NCBI RefSeq assembly: GCF_017591435.1
Contig: NW_025541372.1
Coordinates: forward strand, 277,936 to 341,935
Direction of reading: 5' to 3'
DNA from: Portunus trituberculatus
Lineage: Eukaryota > Arthropoda > Malacostraca > Decapoda > Portunidae
DNA: 64,000 nt
In this document: piece by piece, positions 38,491-50,354 of the stretch
Layout of the letters: every line of letters starts with the position of its first letter
How positions within the stretch are numbered: the first letter of the stretch is position 1
Notes under the pieces: model-generated
Seen by the model: the letters and a program-made list of their open reading frames with translations, nothing else
Told to the model about the DNA's origin: nothing
Databases searched by the model: none
Translations under genes and position numbers: made by a program

Positions 38491-39690
38491 TCTTGATGCT
38501 ACAGATGGCTCAGGATCGCTCCGGAGTCGCTTGAATGAAGGAGAAGAATGTATCGGAACAACAGGCGAGATCATGTATGAAATAAGGCTGTATGAATGTG
38601 AGAGGATGGGGCATTGGAAAACTCGAGGATGTATGTAAGGAGCTGAATGAGTGGAACCTAGATATGGTAGGAATAACTGAGACGCACTTGAGGGATGCAG
38701 TGCAAATGGAAGGGGACGAATATGTGATGATAGGAAAGGGAGGCAAAAAACAGGAAAGGTTAGGAGAGGGCGTAGCACTGCTCCACAGAAAAGTGAGGAA
38801 CCTGAGAGTGGAAGAACTTGATGTAGGAGACAGTGTGGAAAGTGAGGATGTGTTAGCGGCCCGAGTGGAGTATATGAATGAGTGTGGTAGAGATGAGAGG
38901 TTAGTGGTAGTGGTAGTGTACATGAGAGTGGAAGGTGATAGAGCAGTCAGGGACAATAGCAGGAAGTATGGTGTGTTGAAGAAGATTGTGAGAGAGCATG
39001 CTAGGGAGAAAGTGATTGTTATAGGATATATGAATGCTCATGTAGGTGTTTTAGGTTAACAAATGAATAGGAATGGCGAGATGCTTGGTGAGTTTGTGAA
39101 TGAGATGGAGCTGGAGAACCTAAATGAGACCCTGGCAGAAGGACGAGTGACGTGGTGTGCTAGAAATAGGGGTCTGCGATTGACTATATGCTAGTGAATG
39201 GGAGAATGCGTGAGATTGTGGACCGCATGTGGATCGATGAAGATGGAAGGATTGACATTGTCTTGGACCATAACATGCTGGTGCTGGAATGTAAGTTGTA
39301 TGGAAGAGAAGGAAAGAGTGCAAACACTAAGAGGAGAAAGTGGAGGTTGAGGGATGTAGGATGGGAGAATTTGCAGGTTGACTTGAGTAAGCGAAGCTGG
39401 GAGGATGAACGTTTGAATGCTGTGGATGAGATGAATGATAGGTTTGTTGAGAATGTAAATAATGCAGCAGCCAGCCAGATAGAGTATGTGAGAACGAGTA
39501 CCAGAAAGCGTGCATGTAAGCCGTGGTGGGATGATGAGATTAAGGATGCCACGAGAGAGAAAAGTCTAAATAGGGTATGCAGGCAATTGAGAAAGAGGAG
39601 GCATGAGAGTGAGCTAGGAGGCACATATGCATGGACAGCATGTGTGAATCAGCAACGAGTGGCGAAGTGGGAGATAACACCGTGTAACAA
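38491..39690 (+). mobile_element. LINE 5' part (endonuclease and linker), inverted, copy C
   Basis: Counterpart of 24190-25380. The reading frames at 38592-39059 and 39188-39680 give the same protein as in block B. Confidence 0.78.
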
Positions 39691-39944
39691 AGCTTTTGTC
39701 CTTGAGTTGAAACTTATTTCTTATTTGCTTATGTGTAGAAAACATGAAAAAAAATACTTATATTCTTTTCTAATTTTGCTTTTGTGTCCAGGATGACATT
39801 TTTTAAATTTACCCATTCTCATAGGGACAAAGTGGCAAATTTGAAGTTTGAATTGAACAAAGTAGATACAAAACGACACATAATGCAATAATAGCATTTA
39901 TTTATTCTAGAATTACACCAGTGAGACAATAGACACATTAGAAA

Positions 39945-40272
39945 TGAGTAGTTCTTCTAGATTTACGCTTATACTGTAGATTGCCTTCACGAATCAGCCC
40001 ACAAATGTAGTGTTCCATCATGTTTTCATTATAAGACCCTTGGTAGCGGCGTTCAAAGTCCAATATATCCTGGTGGAAGCGCTCGCCCTGCTCCTCGGAG
40101 TACTCTCCAATGTCTTCCTTAAATTCATGAAGATGGGCGTCAAGGATATGGACTTTAAAAGCATAAAGATATTTTCTATGTACTCATAAGACACAGCTAA
40201 CGCCTTAGGGTGCCTGTACATACAGCCGATCATAATGGAAGGCAGTTTGCGGCACTGCACAATCACCCACAC
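39945..40272 (-). mobile_element. YSEEQGERFHQDI fragment and LINE EN scrap, copy C
   Basis: Same chimeric minus-strand fragments as 25640-25966. The sequence between (39690-39945) is A/T-rich and non-coding. Confidence 0.5.
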
Positions 40273-40412
40273 ATCCTCGATACCCGCTAGTCTAATTATA
40301 TCGTGAGGTAGTACATTAGATTTCAGTGTGTCCTTTACATATATACATGCACCAGCACCACGTCCATTATCACATCTAAAACATCAAGATTAGATATATC
40401 TATAAAATGATC

Positions 40413-40457
<45 letters not shown>

Positions 40458-40468
40458 CGAGAGAGAGT
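40413..40468. repeat. (GA)n microsatellite
   Basis: GA run with two GCGA interruptions. 40469-40697 downstream holds no recognised feature. Confidence 0.95.
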
Positions 40469-40697
40469 GTGTTGGCAGAAGCAGCTTACACGGTTCCCAG
40501 CAGGGAGTGAAGGGAAGGCGGGCGTCGGGAGCGTGAAGTGCCACTCTCAGAAGAAGAGGGTAGGAAATAAGAAGAAAAGTGGCATTTGTAGTGATGAAAT
40601 ACTGTTACTCTTTTTCTAGCCTTTCTAGACGATACAAATCTATCATTTTCCTGCCTTGATCCACTCATTTCAGGCGTCAATTCTACCCTTTTCTACC

Positions 40698-40893
40698 TTA
40701 ACCCTTTCATTACTGGAACGCATTTTTATCATGAATTTTTGGTGTAATTAGACAATTTTATTTAGGAAGGTGAAAAGATCAATGACCAGAGATTTCACTA
40801 CTTATATCCCCACATAAGTTTGTGAAGCTGTATAAAGTCGCCAAATAGTACACAGAAGGAATATAAAACACGTCCTGGTACTGACGGGGTTAA
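40698..40893 (+). mobile_element. TTAA-flanked MITE, copy C
   Basis: Same element as 26386-26582, one A shorter (AAAAC run). 40894-41121 after it holds no recognised feature. Confidence 0.75.
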
Positions 40894-41121
40894 ATCATAA
40901 GACAAATGTACCTCATTTATACCCTTGTTCAGCCCTCATGAGGTGCCTGTAAAGGAGCAGCGGTGATCCAAGCGGCACTCAAGGGGTTTTCAAGCGGCAG
41001 TCAACACCACCAGCGCTCCAGCCCCGCTAATACCTGGGGCGTTTTTCCGTCAATGTGGTGCGGGTATACGTATGTAGTACCTCGGGGCTAAATTAACCAA
41101 ACTCCCTTGTCTCGAGGTGAT

Positions 41122-41200
41122 GCCAACGACCGCAACGTGTTCACTAAATGCCGTTTCTCGCTACATCACTGAGGTTAAGCAACGATGGATCTGGTTACTC
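41122..41200 (+). pseudogene. 5S rRNA-like fragment, copy C
   Basis: Same truncated 5S-like sequence as 26811-26889 (GCCAACGACC ... GAGGTTAAGCAACG). Confidence 0.6.
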
Positions 41201-41212
41201 TAATATGTTAAT

Positions 41213-41221
41213 AATAATAAC

Positions 41222-41252
<31 letters not shown>

Positions 41253-41338
41253 TACGGTTTATTAATTTGGCAGTGCAACAAAAAATTTACACTGAAAATG
41301 TACAAGGGGGACATTAAAACAATGAAATGCTTAACCTA
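41213..41338 (-). mobile_element. LINE 3' terminus with (TTA)n tail, copy C
   Basis: Counterpart of 26898-27025. The (TAA)n has one CAA interruption. Confidence 0.82.
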
Positions 41339-41340
41339 AC

Positions 41341-41342
<2 letters not shown>

Positions 41343-41374
<32 letters not shown>

Positions 41375-41651
41375 TTACCTCGGTCGTCTACTGGTCACCC
41401 AGCCAGTCTTCTCCATTATGGAGCGAGCTCAGAGTTCATAGACCGATCTTCGGGTAGGACTGAGACCACAACACACTCCACACACCGGGAAAGCGAGGCC
41501 ACAACCCCTCGAGTTACATCCCGTACCTATTTACTGCTAGGTGAAGAGGGGCCACACATTAAGAGACTTGCCCATTTGCCTCGCCGCCTCCGGGACTCGA
41601 ACCCGGACCCTCTCGAGTGTGAGTCGAGCGTGCTAACCACTACACTACGCG

Positions 41652-41652
<1 letters not shown>
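41343..41652 (-). mobile_element. tRNA-Val-like SINE, second type, copy C
   Basis: Head on the minus strand 41652-41579, body and GAGGTAAATTACACAC tail as at 27029-27334. Confidence 0.85.
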
Positions 41653-41694
<42 letters not shown>

Positions 41695-41983
41695 TCACTG
41701 TTTGATCTGCTGCAGTCTCTGACGAGAAAGCCAGACGTTACCCTACGGAACGAGCTCAGAGCTCATTGTTTCCGATCTTCGGATAGGCCTGAGACCAGGC
41801 ACACACCACACACCGGGACAACAAGGTCACAACTCCTCGATTTACATCCCGTACCTACTCACTGCTAGGTGAACAGGGGCTACACGTGAAAGGAGAGACA
41901 CCCAAATATCTCCAGCCGGCCGGGGAATCGAACCCCGGTCCTCTGGCTTGTGAAGCCAGCGCTCTAACCACTGAGCTACCGGG

Positions 41984-41984
<1 letters not shown>
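41653..41984 (-). mobile_element. tRNA-Val(CAC)-derived SINE, first type, copy C
   Basis: Head on the minus strand 41984-41911, with the perfect anticodon arm. Counterpart of 27335-27666. Confidence 0.9.
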
Positions 41985-42021
<37 letters not shown>

Positions 42022-42023
42022 TG

Positions 42024-43213
42024 TTCGTTGCAGGTTGCAATCGTGTTATTCTAAGTGAAGACTTATTCTTACTGCAGGTAATATATTATACGGTATTGTA
42101 TTTTCTAATTTTAATTCATCTAAGATTAATTACACCACTTTTCAAGATTGCTCATAATGTCACACAAATTCAATCAATGCCCTTAGAAATGTTAAGCTCA
42201 TCTCCATAAATCCTTATCTCCGTAAATCCTTCATCAATGTTAATCACATACAATAAAACCACAAACATTAGGTGCCAATTTCACAGCTGATGCATCTCAA
42301 TATCAACTCAATGCTTGACTTCTATAAATGCCCATATAATGTATACACCACAATATATCATATGTAATTATCTCCTCAATATTATATATCTTAATGCATC
42401 AACTGTGGAATTGCACTACACATACATAAAATCTTAATATAACATCCTAATAAATACACATCCTATATTTGTTTCCTCCTTTCACTTAAATGACATAACA
42501 TTGTCTTAGACTGCATTAACAACTATAGAGCTTTACTCACTAATACAAGAAAGAGTCTGTCCATGACTCAAATGTTTCTTCTCCTCCTCTCGGCCACTGC
42601 CTTCTGCTTTCTCCTCTCGTTTCTGCCAAGATTCTAGATATCCTCTTGCTGGTTTCTGCTTATTTTAAATACTCAAGGTTTCGTACCTTTTCTCCACGCC
42701 CATTTTACCATCTACCATTCAGAGATCAGACATGTGGAGGTCCACGTGTGACAATGTAAGGACGAGAACACATACGAAGGTAATGTAGAAACAACCTTAA
42801 ACGTAGTAGAAACAACCTTAAATGTAGTATACACAACATTGCCTTACTGGTGTTTCATAGGCTCAACTTTTCCCTAGTCTCATAGCACGCTCACCATTGG
42901 TCTAAACATGAAATACTGCTTGTTCATTGGCCATTTAAAACCACCCATCCTGTTCAACTACACGTGGGGAAACACGTCTTGACTATACCACTCTCCAACG
43001 TCGTAACCAGAGTATTTTGTTTTGAGTGTTTGTTTGGGTCTGCGTAATATCTGAGGTCTGGCTTCCCTCTCTCTTGTTTATGTTAGGCCTCTCACTCTCG
43101 TGTTCACAGTAGGGTCCCTTTACAATTCTCCCGTAGACGTAATTATTTACATCCTTGTGCCACTGCTGCATCACGCTATGTCCCACCAGGCTGTGGCATG
43201 CCAGGGTATGACA
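42024..43213 (-). repeat. 3' LTR of element 1
   Basis: On the minus strand it begins TGTCATACCCTGGCATGCC at 43213, right after the polypurine tract (GGATGGGGTA, 43214-43223). It ends ...TTGCAACGAAC at about 42024 against (AC)n. It is about 1.19 kb and carries a duplicated AACAACCTTAAACGTAGTA-type segment near 42785-42830 relative to the 5' LTR. Confidence 0.9.
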
Positions 43214-43249
43214 TACCCCATCCTTAGTAGCGCGTCCCGGCGCGAACTG

Positions 43250-45105
43250 CTAGTGGTGAGGGCATGCGTGATAAGCGGTGTCCTCTGGATTGAGCTGGCG
43301 TTGTGTGCTGACAGTCACCTGGGCTGGCGCAGCCTGTGCCAAGCCAAGGAGTGCACAGGGTCGGTAGATGCGGTAGGCCACCAGGCCGGCCGCGATGACC
43401 CCAATAGGCAATAGGATCCAGAGCCAGTCCTTCCAGTTGTGCCAGTCGAGTGCCGTAGGAGGGGACTGTTTCGCCAGCGGCTGCATATGTGCAATATATT
43501 TTGGGACAGACCAGGGCTCAAGACCAAAACTGTCGGGAATGCTGATATTAGTGGTATTCACAATAACAGAATGTTCCCAGGATGAGAAGGCAATGGGAGT
43601 AGTAAGGGATAAGGTTGAATAACCATAGGAGCTTCAGCAATATAATGAGAGGAAGCAGGAGAGAAAATGTATCACTATGTATAGAACAACCCTGACTCAC
43701 TTTCAGAAGGCCAGTACCATTAATAATGTGTCTAGTAGTAGGAATGGAGGAGTTGTTACAATTCACAGTAATATCTAGTGGTTTGCTTGTGGCATAATTC
43801 CACCCAGATGGCTGATCAACAAAAATAGGCTTGAAAGACTTCACAATCAGCGTGTTACATATATCAGAGACAGAAGGCTTGTGCAGAAAAATAGCAACCT
43901 CACAACAATCAGTGTTAGTGGAATATATAGGTTGGTTGGGAGGACATATCAATATATCATCAGACATCCTACAATCATCAAAATCATCAGTCAAAAAATT
44001 GATTTCTTGCCTTGTTAATCACTAAATATTTCCTTGAAGGTTGATGCATTAAAAAAGCATCTGATTTAGAAATAGGAAAGGGAAGGGAGGTCATCCTGAA
44101 GACATCAAAGGTGTCAGCTGGAATTCCTCGCAAAGGAACGAGTAAGTAGAAGCTCAAGTCATGTAATGCAGTCTTATGGATTACACGAATAGCAGCTCTG
44201 TGTAATCCTAAATATTCTGGTTTAGGAGGAAACAATAACTCATGTTTAACTGATATCTCATCTAAAAGTTGTAGTAAAATGCATTTGTCACAATATTAGG
44301 AGAAATATGGGTTTCCATCATACTTTGTAATCCTATCTTAAAATTAATATGATCAGCTGCAATGGATGTCAAGGCTAGCTGGATATGCAGTAAAATCTCC
44401 AGTGAAAGAATGGATTTTCATTATTTTCTATATGTTTTTCCATCTTAGTCATAAGGGTCTTAGTAACACGGGTAGCAGTTTCTAGTTTTTCCAATGTTTG
44501 ATGAACATTTGTTAGTTCATTGAGAGTGACATTGATAACATGGGAATGAACATTGAGGAGTTTTCTTTCCTCTTCTGTGAAGGAGTCTAACGATTGTAAT
44601 CTTTTATGAATAATATCAACTTGATCTTGTGTAGCAGTCCCAAATAATGTGTTTGCAAAAGATCCTATAAAATTTATTGCCCCCCTTTTTTTCCTTCTAG
44701 GTTGAGGAATGTCATTGGCCACAATATGCATTAGGAAATCCTGCATTGAAGCATGCAAATTTTTAATCTTTCTTGAAAAGCCAGGATATGCTGAGAAATC
44801 AAAGAGGTAAACAAGATAAAATCATCTCCCTCAATTTCATCTAAATTATATATCATATTCTGATTGATGATAAAATCATCTCCTGCAATTTCATCTAAAT
44901 TATATATTATATTCTGAGTGATATTGATGGCTTTTTTAATTGGCTCATAGATATCCTCCAATTTCAACAAAAAAGGCACCACATAAGCTTGTCCAGTTAC
45001 AAGTAGTTGATGGTCTTGGGAGAAACTCATCCCTTGTTGAGGAGGTGAGCTTTGGGGTACATCCCAGGCTTGAACGTATCCCATGCATAGCCCCACAGTC
45101 TGCAA
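43250..45105 (-). CDS. env: Env-like glycoprotein gene of element 1 (broken)
   Basis: Third gene of the retroelement, in several open pieces: 45105-44731, 44758-44375, 44235-43987, 43994-43548 and 43561-43250. The second piece contains a basic furin-type site (RRKKR) followed by a Gly/Ala/Phe-rich segment. This arrangement is known from baculovirus F proteins and errantivirus Env, which fuse membranes. The C-terminal piece carries several N-x-S/T sites and a Trp-rich stretch. In that piece one hydrophobic membrane span of about 20 residues (around 43372-43430) precedes a short basic tail. The assignment rests on motif layout, not on a search. Frame breaks near 44740, 44300, 43990 and 43560 make the gene non-functional as assembled. 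Confidence 0.7.
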
Positions 45106-45133
45106 AGGAACATTTCATTTTATTTTATTTTAT

Positions 45134-47946
45134 TTATTTTCTTTTACCATATTCTAAGGGCTTATGCATTACAAACGGAAGATTCGGCACACTTGTCCTC
45201 GACCGTAAACTGTATGGGACTGACGTGGTAGCTTCACCTTGATATTCTTCTTGCAAATTCTCAGTTACATTATGAATTTCCTCATCAACACCATGACTCG
45301 CTTCTGATAGTGAATTGTCATCCGATTCTGAATCTACACAGTGCTCTACATCCCCTGAGAACACTGGAAAAGGATCTAGTGTCTGCAATGTCAACTTGGT
45401 TTCCCTTGTTTCACCTGGCTCGTGTACCGGATATGCTCGTCTGACATTCGGGTTCATCTGAGGGGTAGCATTGTCTTCATGGATAATTCTTATTCTGTCA
45501 GTGTGTAATGTTGTCATCTTACCATTTCTAATGTTTCTTAATTTGACCACTACATCACTCACCTTTTCTGTCACTCTATAAGGACCTGTATATGCGGGTT
45601 GCAACTTTGCGGGGGTTCCTGCAGTGGGTACTCGGCGGACATATACTCTATCTCCAACTTGAATAGTCTTTATCCTTGCCTTCTTACATTGAGCCTTTTC
45701 ATTTATTCCTTAGCTTCTTCTAAATATTGCTGACACCTAGCATATACCCTATTTGCTTTTGTTGCCATCTCCTGCTTAAAATCATCAACATTATACCAAA
45801 CTTGTTCCTCTTTCATCATTTCAAATGGGATGGTTGGATCTCTGAGATACATGAGATAAAAAGGACTTTCTTTTATACTTGTGTGGTAAGCACTATTATA
45901 TGCAAATGTAGCTATTGGGAGCATTGTATCCCAGATATTCATATTATCTTGCACCAAAGTGCGCAGTATGTTAATCAAGGTTGCATTTGATCTTTCAACT
46001 ATCCCATTTGCTTGAGGATGGTAAGCTGTAGTTTTGCTATGTCGGAAATGCAGTAACTCAGTTAATCCCTGTAATATAGAATTGACAAATTCCCTACCTT
46101 GGTCTGTCACTAACATCTCAGGTATACCATGTTTACAAATCACTTCATCAAAAAATATTCTAGCAACTTCTGCGGCCGACTTGGTTTTCAGTGGTTTTGT
46201 AATCAAATATCTAGTAAGCACATCTATCACAACAAGACAATACATATATCCATTATCCGATCTACCCATGGGACCAACAATATCCATATGTATGCGCTGG
46301 AAAGGTCTCTCAACATCCGGGTATCTTCTCAGTGGTGCTGGGGCGTCCCCCGACCTCTTAAGCCTACGACAGATGAGACAAGACCTGCAATATCTTTCAA
46401 TGTCCTCCTTCATTTTTGGCCAATATGCAAATTTCTGACACCTACTTAAGGTAACGGATGGCCCACCATGCCCCACGGTTGGCAAAGAGTGGCCGAGGTG
46501 TACAGCAGTGTGCACAAACTGTTCGGGTACTAATATCTGACGCGTCATTTCTCCATATGTGTTGTGACTTACTCTGTAAAGCATATTATTGTCTAGAGAC
46601 AATTCTGATATCTTTAACTTCTTATACCTCTTATCAATATTGTGCTTACTTAATTTTCCTTTTATTTCTTGCTCAGTTAAATTCTCTCTCATTAACTTCT
46701 TCAATAAGCCATAAAATTCATGGTTATCTTGTGACCTTATTAATTCCTTCAGATTCCAATCCACCATATTTTCTTCTGTGTTTTCTGTTATTGCTAACAA
46801 ATGTTCATTTCCTTCATTTATTTCCACTTCCCTCAACCTGGATAAATGATCTGCTACCTTGTTAGCTTTTCCAGGAATATATTCCACCTTAATATCAAAC
46901 TCTGCAACAGCTAATTGCCACCGAACTATCCTGCTATTTGCATTTGAGGTGGTCAACAACCATACTAATGGTCTGTGATCTGTGAGAATATAAATAGGGT
47001 AACCCAGGCACAAATCTCTGTTTACCTTAAGCCCATATACAATTGCCAGAGCCTCTCTTTCAATAGTACTATAATTAAGTTCAGCCTTGTTCAGTTTCCT
47101 GCTAAAAAATGATAAGGGTCTTAGGTTATTCATGCTATCCCTTTGTTGTATTAATCCCCGATGGCAAAGCTCGAAGCATCCGTCGTTAAAAGAACGGCTT
47201 TGAGAAGTCTGGAAATTTCAAAACAACATTTTGTGTTAATTCTTGCTTCAAGGTCTTAAAAGCCCTATCAGCTTCTTCATTCCACATTATGTGGTTATTG
47301 TTCTTCTTTCCAGTCACCATTCCTGCTGTTAGTTTAGTTAAGGGAGCAGCTATCTCAGCATAGTTTCTCACAAACTTCCTATAGTAGTTAGCCATTCCAA
47401 TGAAGGACTGTAATTCTTTCACTGTTGTGGGGCTGGCATGTTCTTAATAACTTCAATTTTGCTAGGCTGTGTTTTCAACCCTTCGGCTGATATAATATGT
47501 CCTAGATAATTTACACTATCCTTAAAGAAATTACATTTTTTCAGGTTTACTTTCAACTGAGCATCTTGCAAGCGTAGAAGAACCCTCTCCAAATTCTTTA
47601 CATGATTTTCTAGATCTGTTCCTTGAACTATGATATCATCAATATAAACAAAAGTATCAGATCCTGTCAATCCAGCCAATACCTGATTAATAATTCTACA
47701 GAATGCCGCAGGAGAATCCTTTAAACCCATAGGTAGCACATTATGTTCATATAATCCATTTGGTGTTGCAAATGCAGTCCAGGGCTTGCTTTCTTCATTT
47801 AACTGTATTTGATGGTAACCTTGTTTCAAGTCAAGGCATGAAAACATCTTTCCTTTTCCCAAGTTATGCAAAATGTTATTCACATTAGGTAATGGGTAAG
47901 AATCATTCAGCACATGCTGATTTAAATTCCTGAAATCTACACACAA
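45134..47946 (-). CDS. pol: Pol of element 1: RT, RNase H, integrase (broken)
   Basis: Pieces 47946-47419 (RT with LDLKQGYHQI, LPMGLKDSPAAF and catalytic FVYIDDIIV), 47422-47186 (RT connection), 47133-45703 (RNase H with YSTIEREALAIVYGL and ILTDHRPLVWLL; integrase with the zinc-binding CRSCLICRR, MDIVGPMG, VTDQGREFVN and HPQANGIVERSNAT) and 45604-45134 (integrase C-terminal TGPYRVTEKV plus an acidic tail). The order RT-RH-IN is diagnostic of Ty3/gypsy. Breaks near 47435, 47150 and 45710 coincide with homopolymer runs that are one base different from element 2. Confidence 0.92.
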
Positions 47947-48049
47947 TCTAATTTTTCCATCCTTTTCACTATGGGAACAACTGGGGAGATAAATGCTGAT
48001 CTGGATGGTCTAATAATACCCTGGCTCTCCATTACTTTAATTTGTTCAG

Positions 48050-49015
48050 CTACCTTATCATAAAAACAAGCTGGGATGGGATACGGTTTCTTGGACGTAG
48101 GTCTGGACTGTAACTGAATGGTGTGATAGAAAAGGGTGATATACTTGGAATGTCGTCATCACTAGCAAAGACAGAGGAGTATTTAACAACTAATTCTTTC
48201 AATATTTGATTTTTCCTTGTTCCCTCAGGATACATGTGATTAATGATTTCTGAAAAGGCCTTCATTTTATCTGTTTCATTTTCTTCTGTCACACCATTCA
48301 CTGTATATTCATCACTCCCGCTTGGCAGAACCTCACTCTGACATGACTGTAAGTAGCCTAATGTTTTCCTGGCTCTAACGGCACATGTTCACTCGAGAAA
48401 TTTATATACCTCACCACAAACCTAGATTTCTTCTTCTCCATGTCATTTTCTAATTTCACTAAACCTGGACATAAAAACTGAGACCCTATAACTCCTTTAA
48501 CTGGCTCGAATATAGCGATATCACTATCCACTAACTTTGTTTCTAAGGTCACATAACTCACTCGTACTCCTTGTAATATTGATGTCTGAGCTACTGAGCA
48601 TTTATAACTGGGATTATCCTTTGATTCATTTGTTACTGCTTCCTTTTCACTTCTCTCAGTTATCATGATGGCATGCATCATGGGTATTTCTACAATAACA
48701 ATTCTCCTTCCTTCAATATATAATTGCAGAGGTTTGGTATTTAGATTCACATTATATCTTTTCATAAAGTCAAAACCTATTATTATCTGTGATGGCAAGG
48801 CTCTATCTTCACTGATCACAAAATCATGTGTGTATATCTTACCTCCAATTGTCAAAGTTAGCTTAGTCTTTCCTGAAGTCAACATTTCATCTCCACTCGC
48901 ATTGCGAATTACCTTATTTGTTGGAGTAATGTGTTTCTTTCTAAGTTTGTCTACAACGTCACGCGATACAAGAGATACCCCTGCCCCGTGTCCATCAAGG
49001 CTAATACACTCTCAT
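48050..49015 (-). CDS. Protease and pre-RT region of element 1 (broken)
   Basis: On the minus strand an aspartic protease start (ALMDTG, about 49000-48983) is followed by a frame break and then by an open piece 48885-48358. That piece holds the protease C-terminal part (LPSQIIIGFDFMKRYNVNL) and a linker. 48301-48050 continues toward the RT (KNQILKELVVKYSSVFASDD, the usual segment upstream of gypsy RT). The frame meets the RT only after another break near 47965. Confidence 0.8.
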
Positions 49016-49080
49016 TTTCAATCTGAACTTCAATAGAAACATTTCCCGTGTCACTATTCACCGCTGTGATTACCACCGAT

Positions 49081-50189
49081 TCATGTGGTTGCGTTGGTGG
49101 TAAATTGGCGTTTTTTTTGTGTTTGATATGTGGTGTACCTACGTGAGTTGTTCATGCAGTCCTTACTCGCATGCCCCTGTACCCCGCAGGTGAAACAAGT
49201 TACCGTGGGCCTCGCCCTTGGTGGTATTGGTGGTAATTTCACTGTGCACTGACTCGCGAAATGTCCCCACTTGTGACATCTAAAGCATTCTATGGTTCTA
49301 CAATTTTGAATGGTGTGGTTATTTCGCCCACACCTCTGACAATGTATATTTCTGACATTCTGAGGGCGATACATCGTGTGATCTGTAGTAACAGCATTCA
49401 CTGTCACTGCGTTTACTGGGACAACCCTATTTTCTTTGCGTACTGCAGCGTCGTGTAGCTGAAGGCTGGGGTGTGACGCTACATATTTGAGAGCTTTTTT
49501 GTATACTAATAAAGGCTTTTTCATATCTGCATCAGCAAGGATATAAGAAAAATCCTTAGGCAAGGCATTCACAATGATGGAGACAAATATATCATTATAT
49601 ACTTCCTTACCTGTGGGTTTCATGCTGTCTAATTTTGCCACAATCCCTTCTACTCTGATATAGAGCTCTGTTATGGTTTCTCTGGGCTGTCGAGTTACTG
49701 ATGACAATTCACTGATCAGGCTTGGAAGCGATCTATCCTCTGGATAAATATCAAGGAATGCTTTTCTCACATCATCCCAATCATTTTTATGTTGCGTTGC
49801 ACAGTGTGTCATATGAGTATATGCACTGTCCAATGCATATTGCTTGGCCAACTCTATCCTCCCTTCGTCTGTCCAGTTTGTCATTGTTCTATTTTCTAAA
49901 TCCTTTATCCATGCGTGAGCGCTGGCGATACATTTTACATTTGGTACCGACGGGCTTCTTTCTTCACCTCCACAAAAATATGGTAACCCAATTACCTTGG
50001 AAAAATTATCCCTTGCATTGTCAGTGATCGCTTCCGCAATTTCCCCCGTACTGATGCAAGCCGGTTTAGGGGAAAACGGAGATGTAGGGGTGACTGCGCC
50101 ATTCTAGAGGTTGTGACGGCTGGCTGCTGATTCGCTTTACCGTTAAGCGATACCGAGCGCTGACGTAATTTATGAACTATATGTTTCAT
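49081..50189 (-). CDS. gag: Gag of element 1 (N-terminal frame break)
   Basis: Structural and nucleic-acid-binding protein of the particle. ATG at 50189 opens MKHIVHKLRQRSVSLNGKAN. A break near 50080 separates it from the main open piece (49884-49081, 267 codons). That piece contains the capsid-like region (WDDVRKAFLDIYPEDRSLPS) and three CCHC zinc knuckles: CQRCGRNNHTIQNC, CFRCHKWGHFASQC and CFTCGVQGHASKDC. Three knuckles is more than the one or two usual in gypsy elements. Confidence 0.88.
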
Positions 50190-50328
50190 CTACAATTAAG
50201 CAACATTAAAAAGTTCTCAATATTTACTCGTTAACATCCGCTACATCCGTGACATCCAATGCACTTGATCGAATTTTAATTGTCTTCACTCTCAACTATA
50301 CGCCTGCAACGATTGCAATTGCAATAAT

Positions 50329-50346
50329 ATCCCACCGCTGCCACCA
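50329..50346 (-). promoter_or_regulatory. Primer binding site, tRNA-Leu(AAG)-type (element 1)
   Basis: On the minus strand TGGTGGCAGCGGTGGGAT lies about 8 bases inside the 5' LTR. It is complementary to the conserved 3' end of eukaryotic tRNA-Leu(AAG) (ATCCCACCGCTGCCA plus CCA). Confidence 0.75.
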
Positions 50347-50354
50347 GTTTCGGA

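Noticed and set aside
46458..46865. Hydrophobic plus-strand ORFs inside element 1 (mirror at 58048-58455)
   Set aside because: Antisense shadows of the pol frame. No independent signals.
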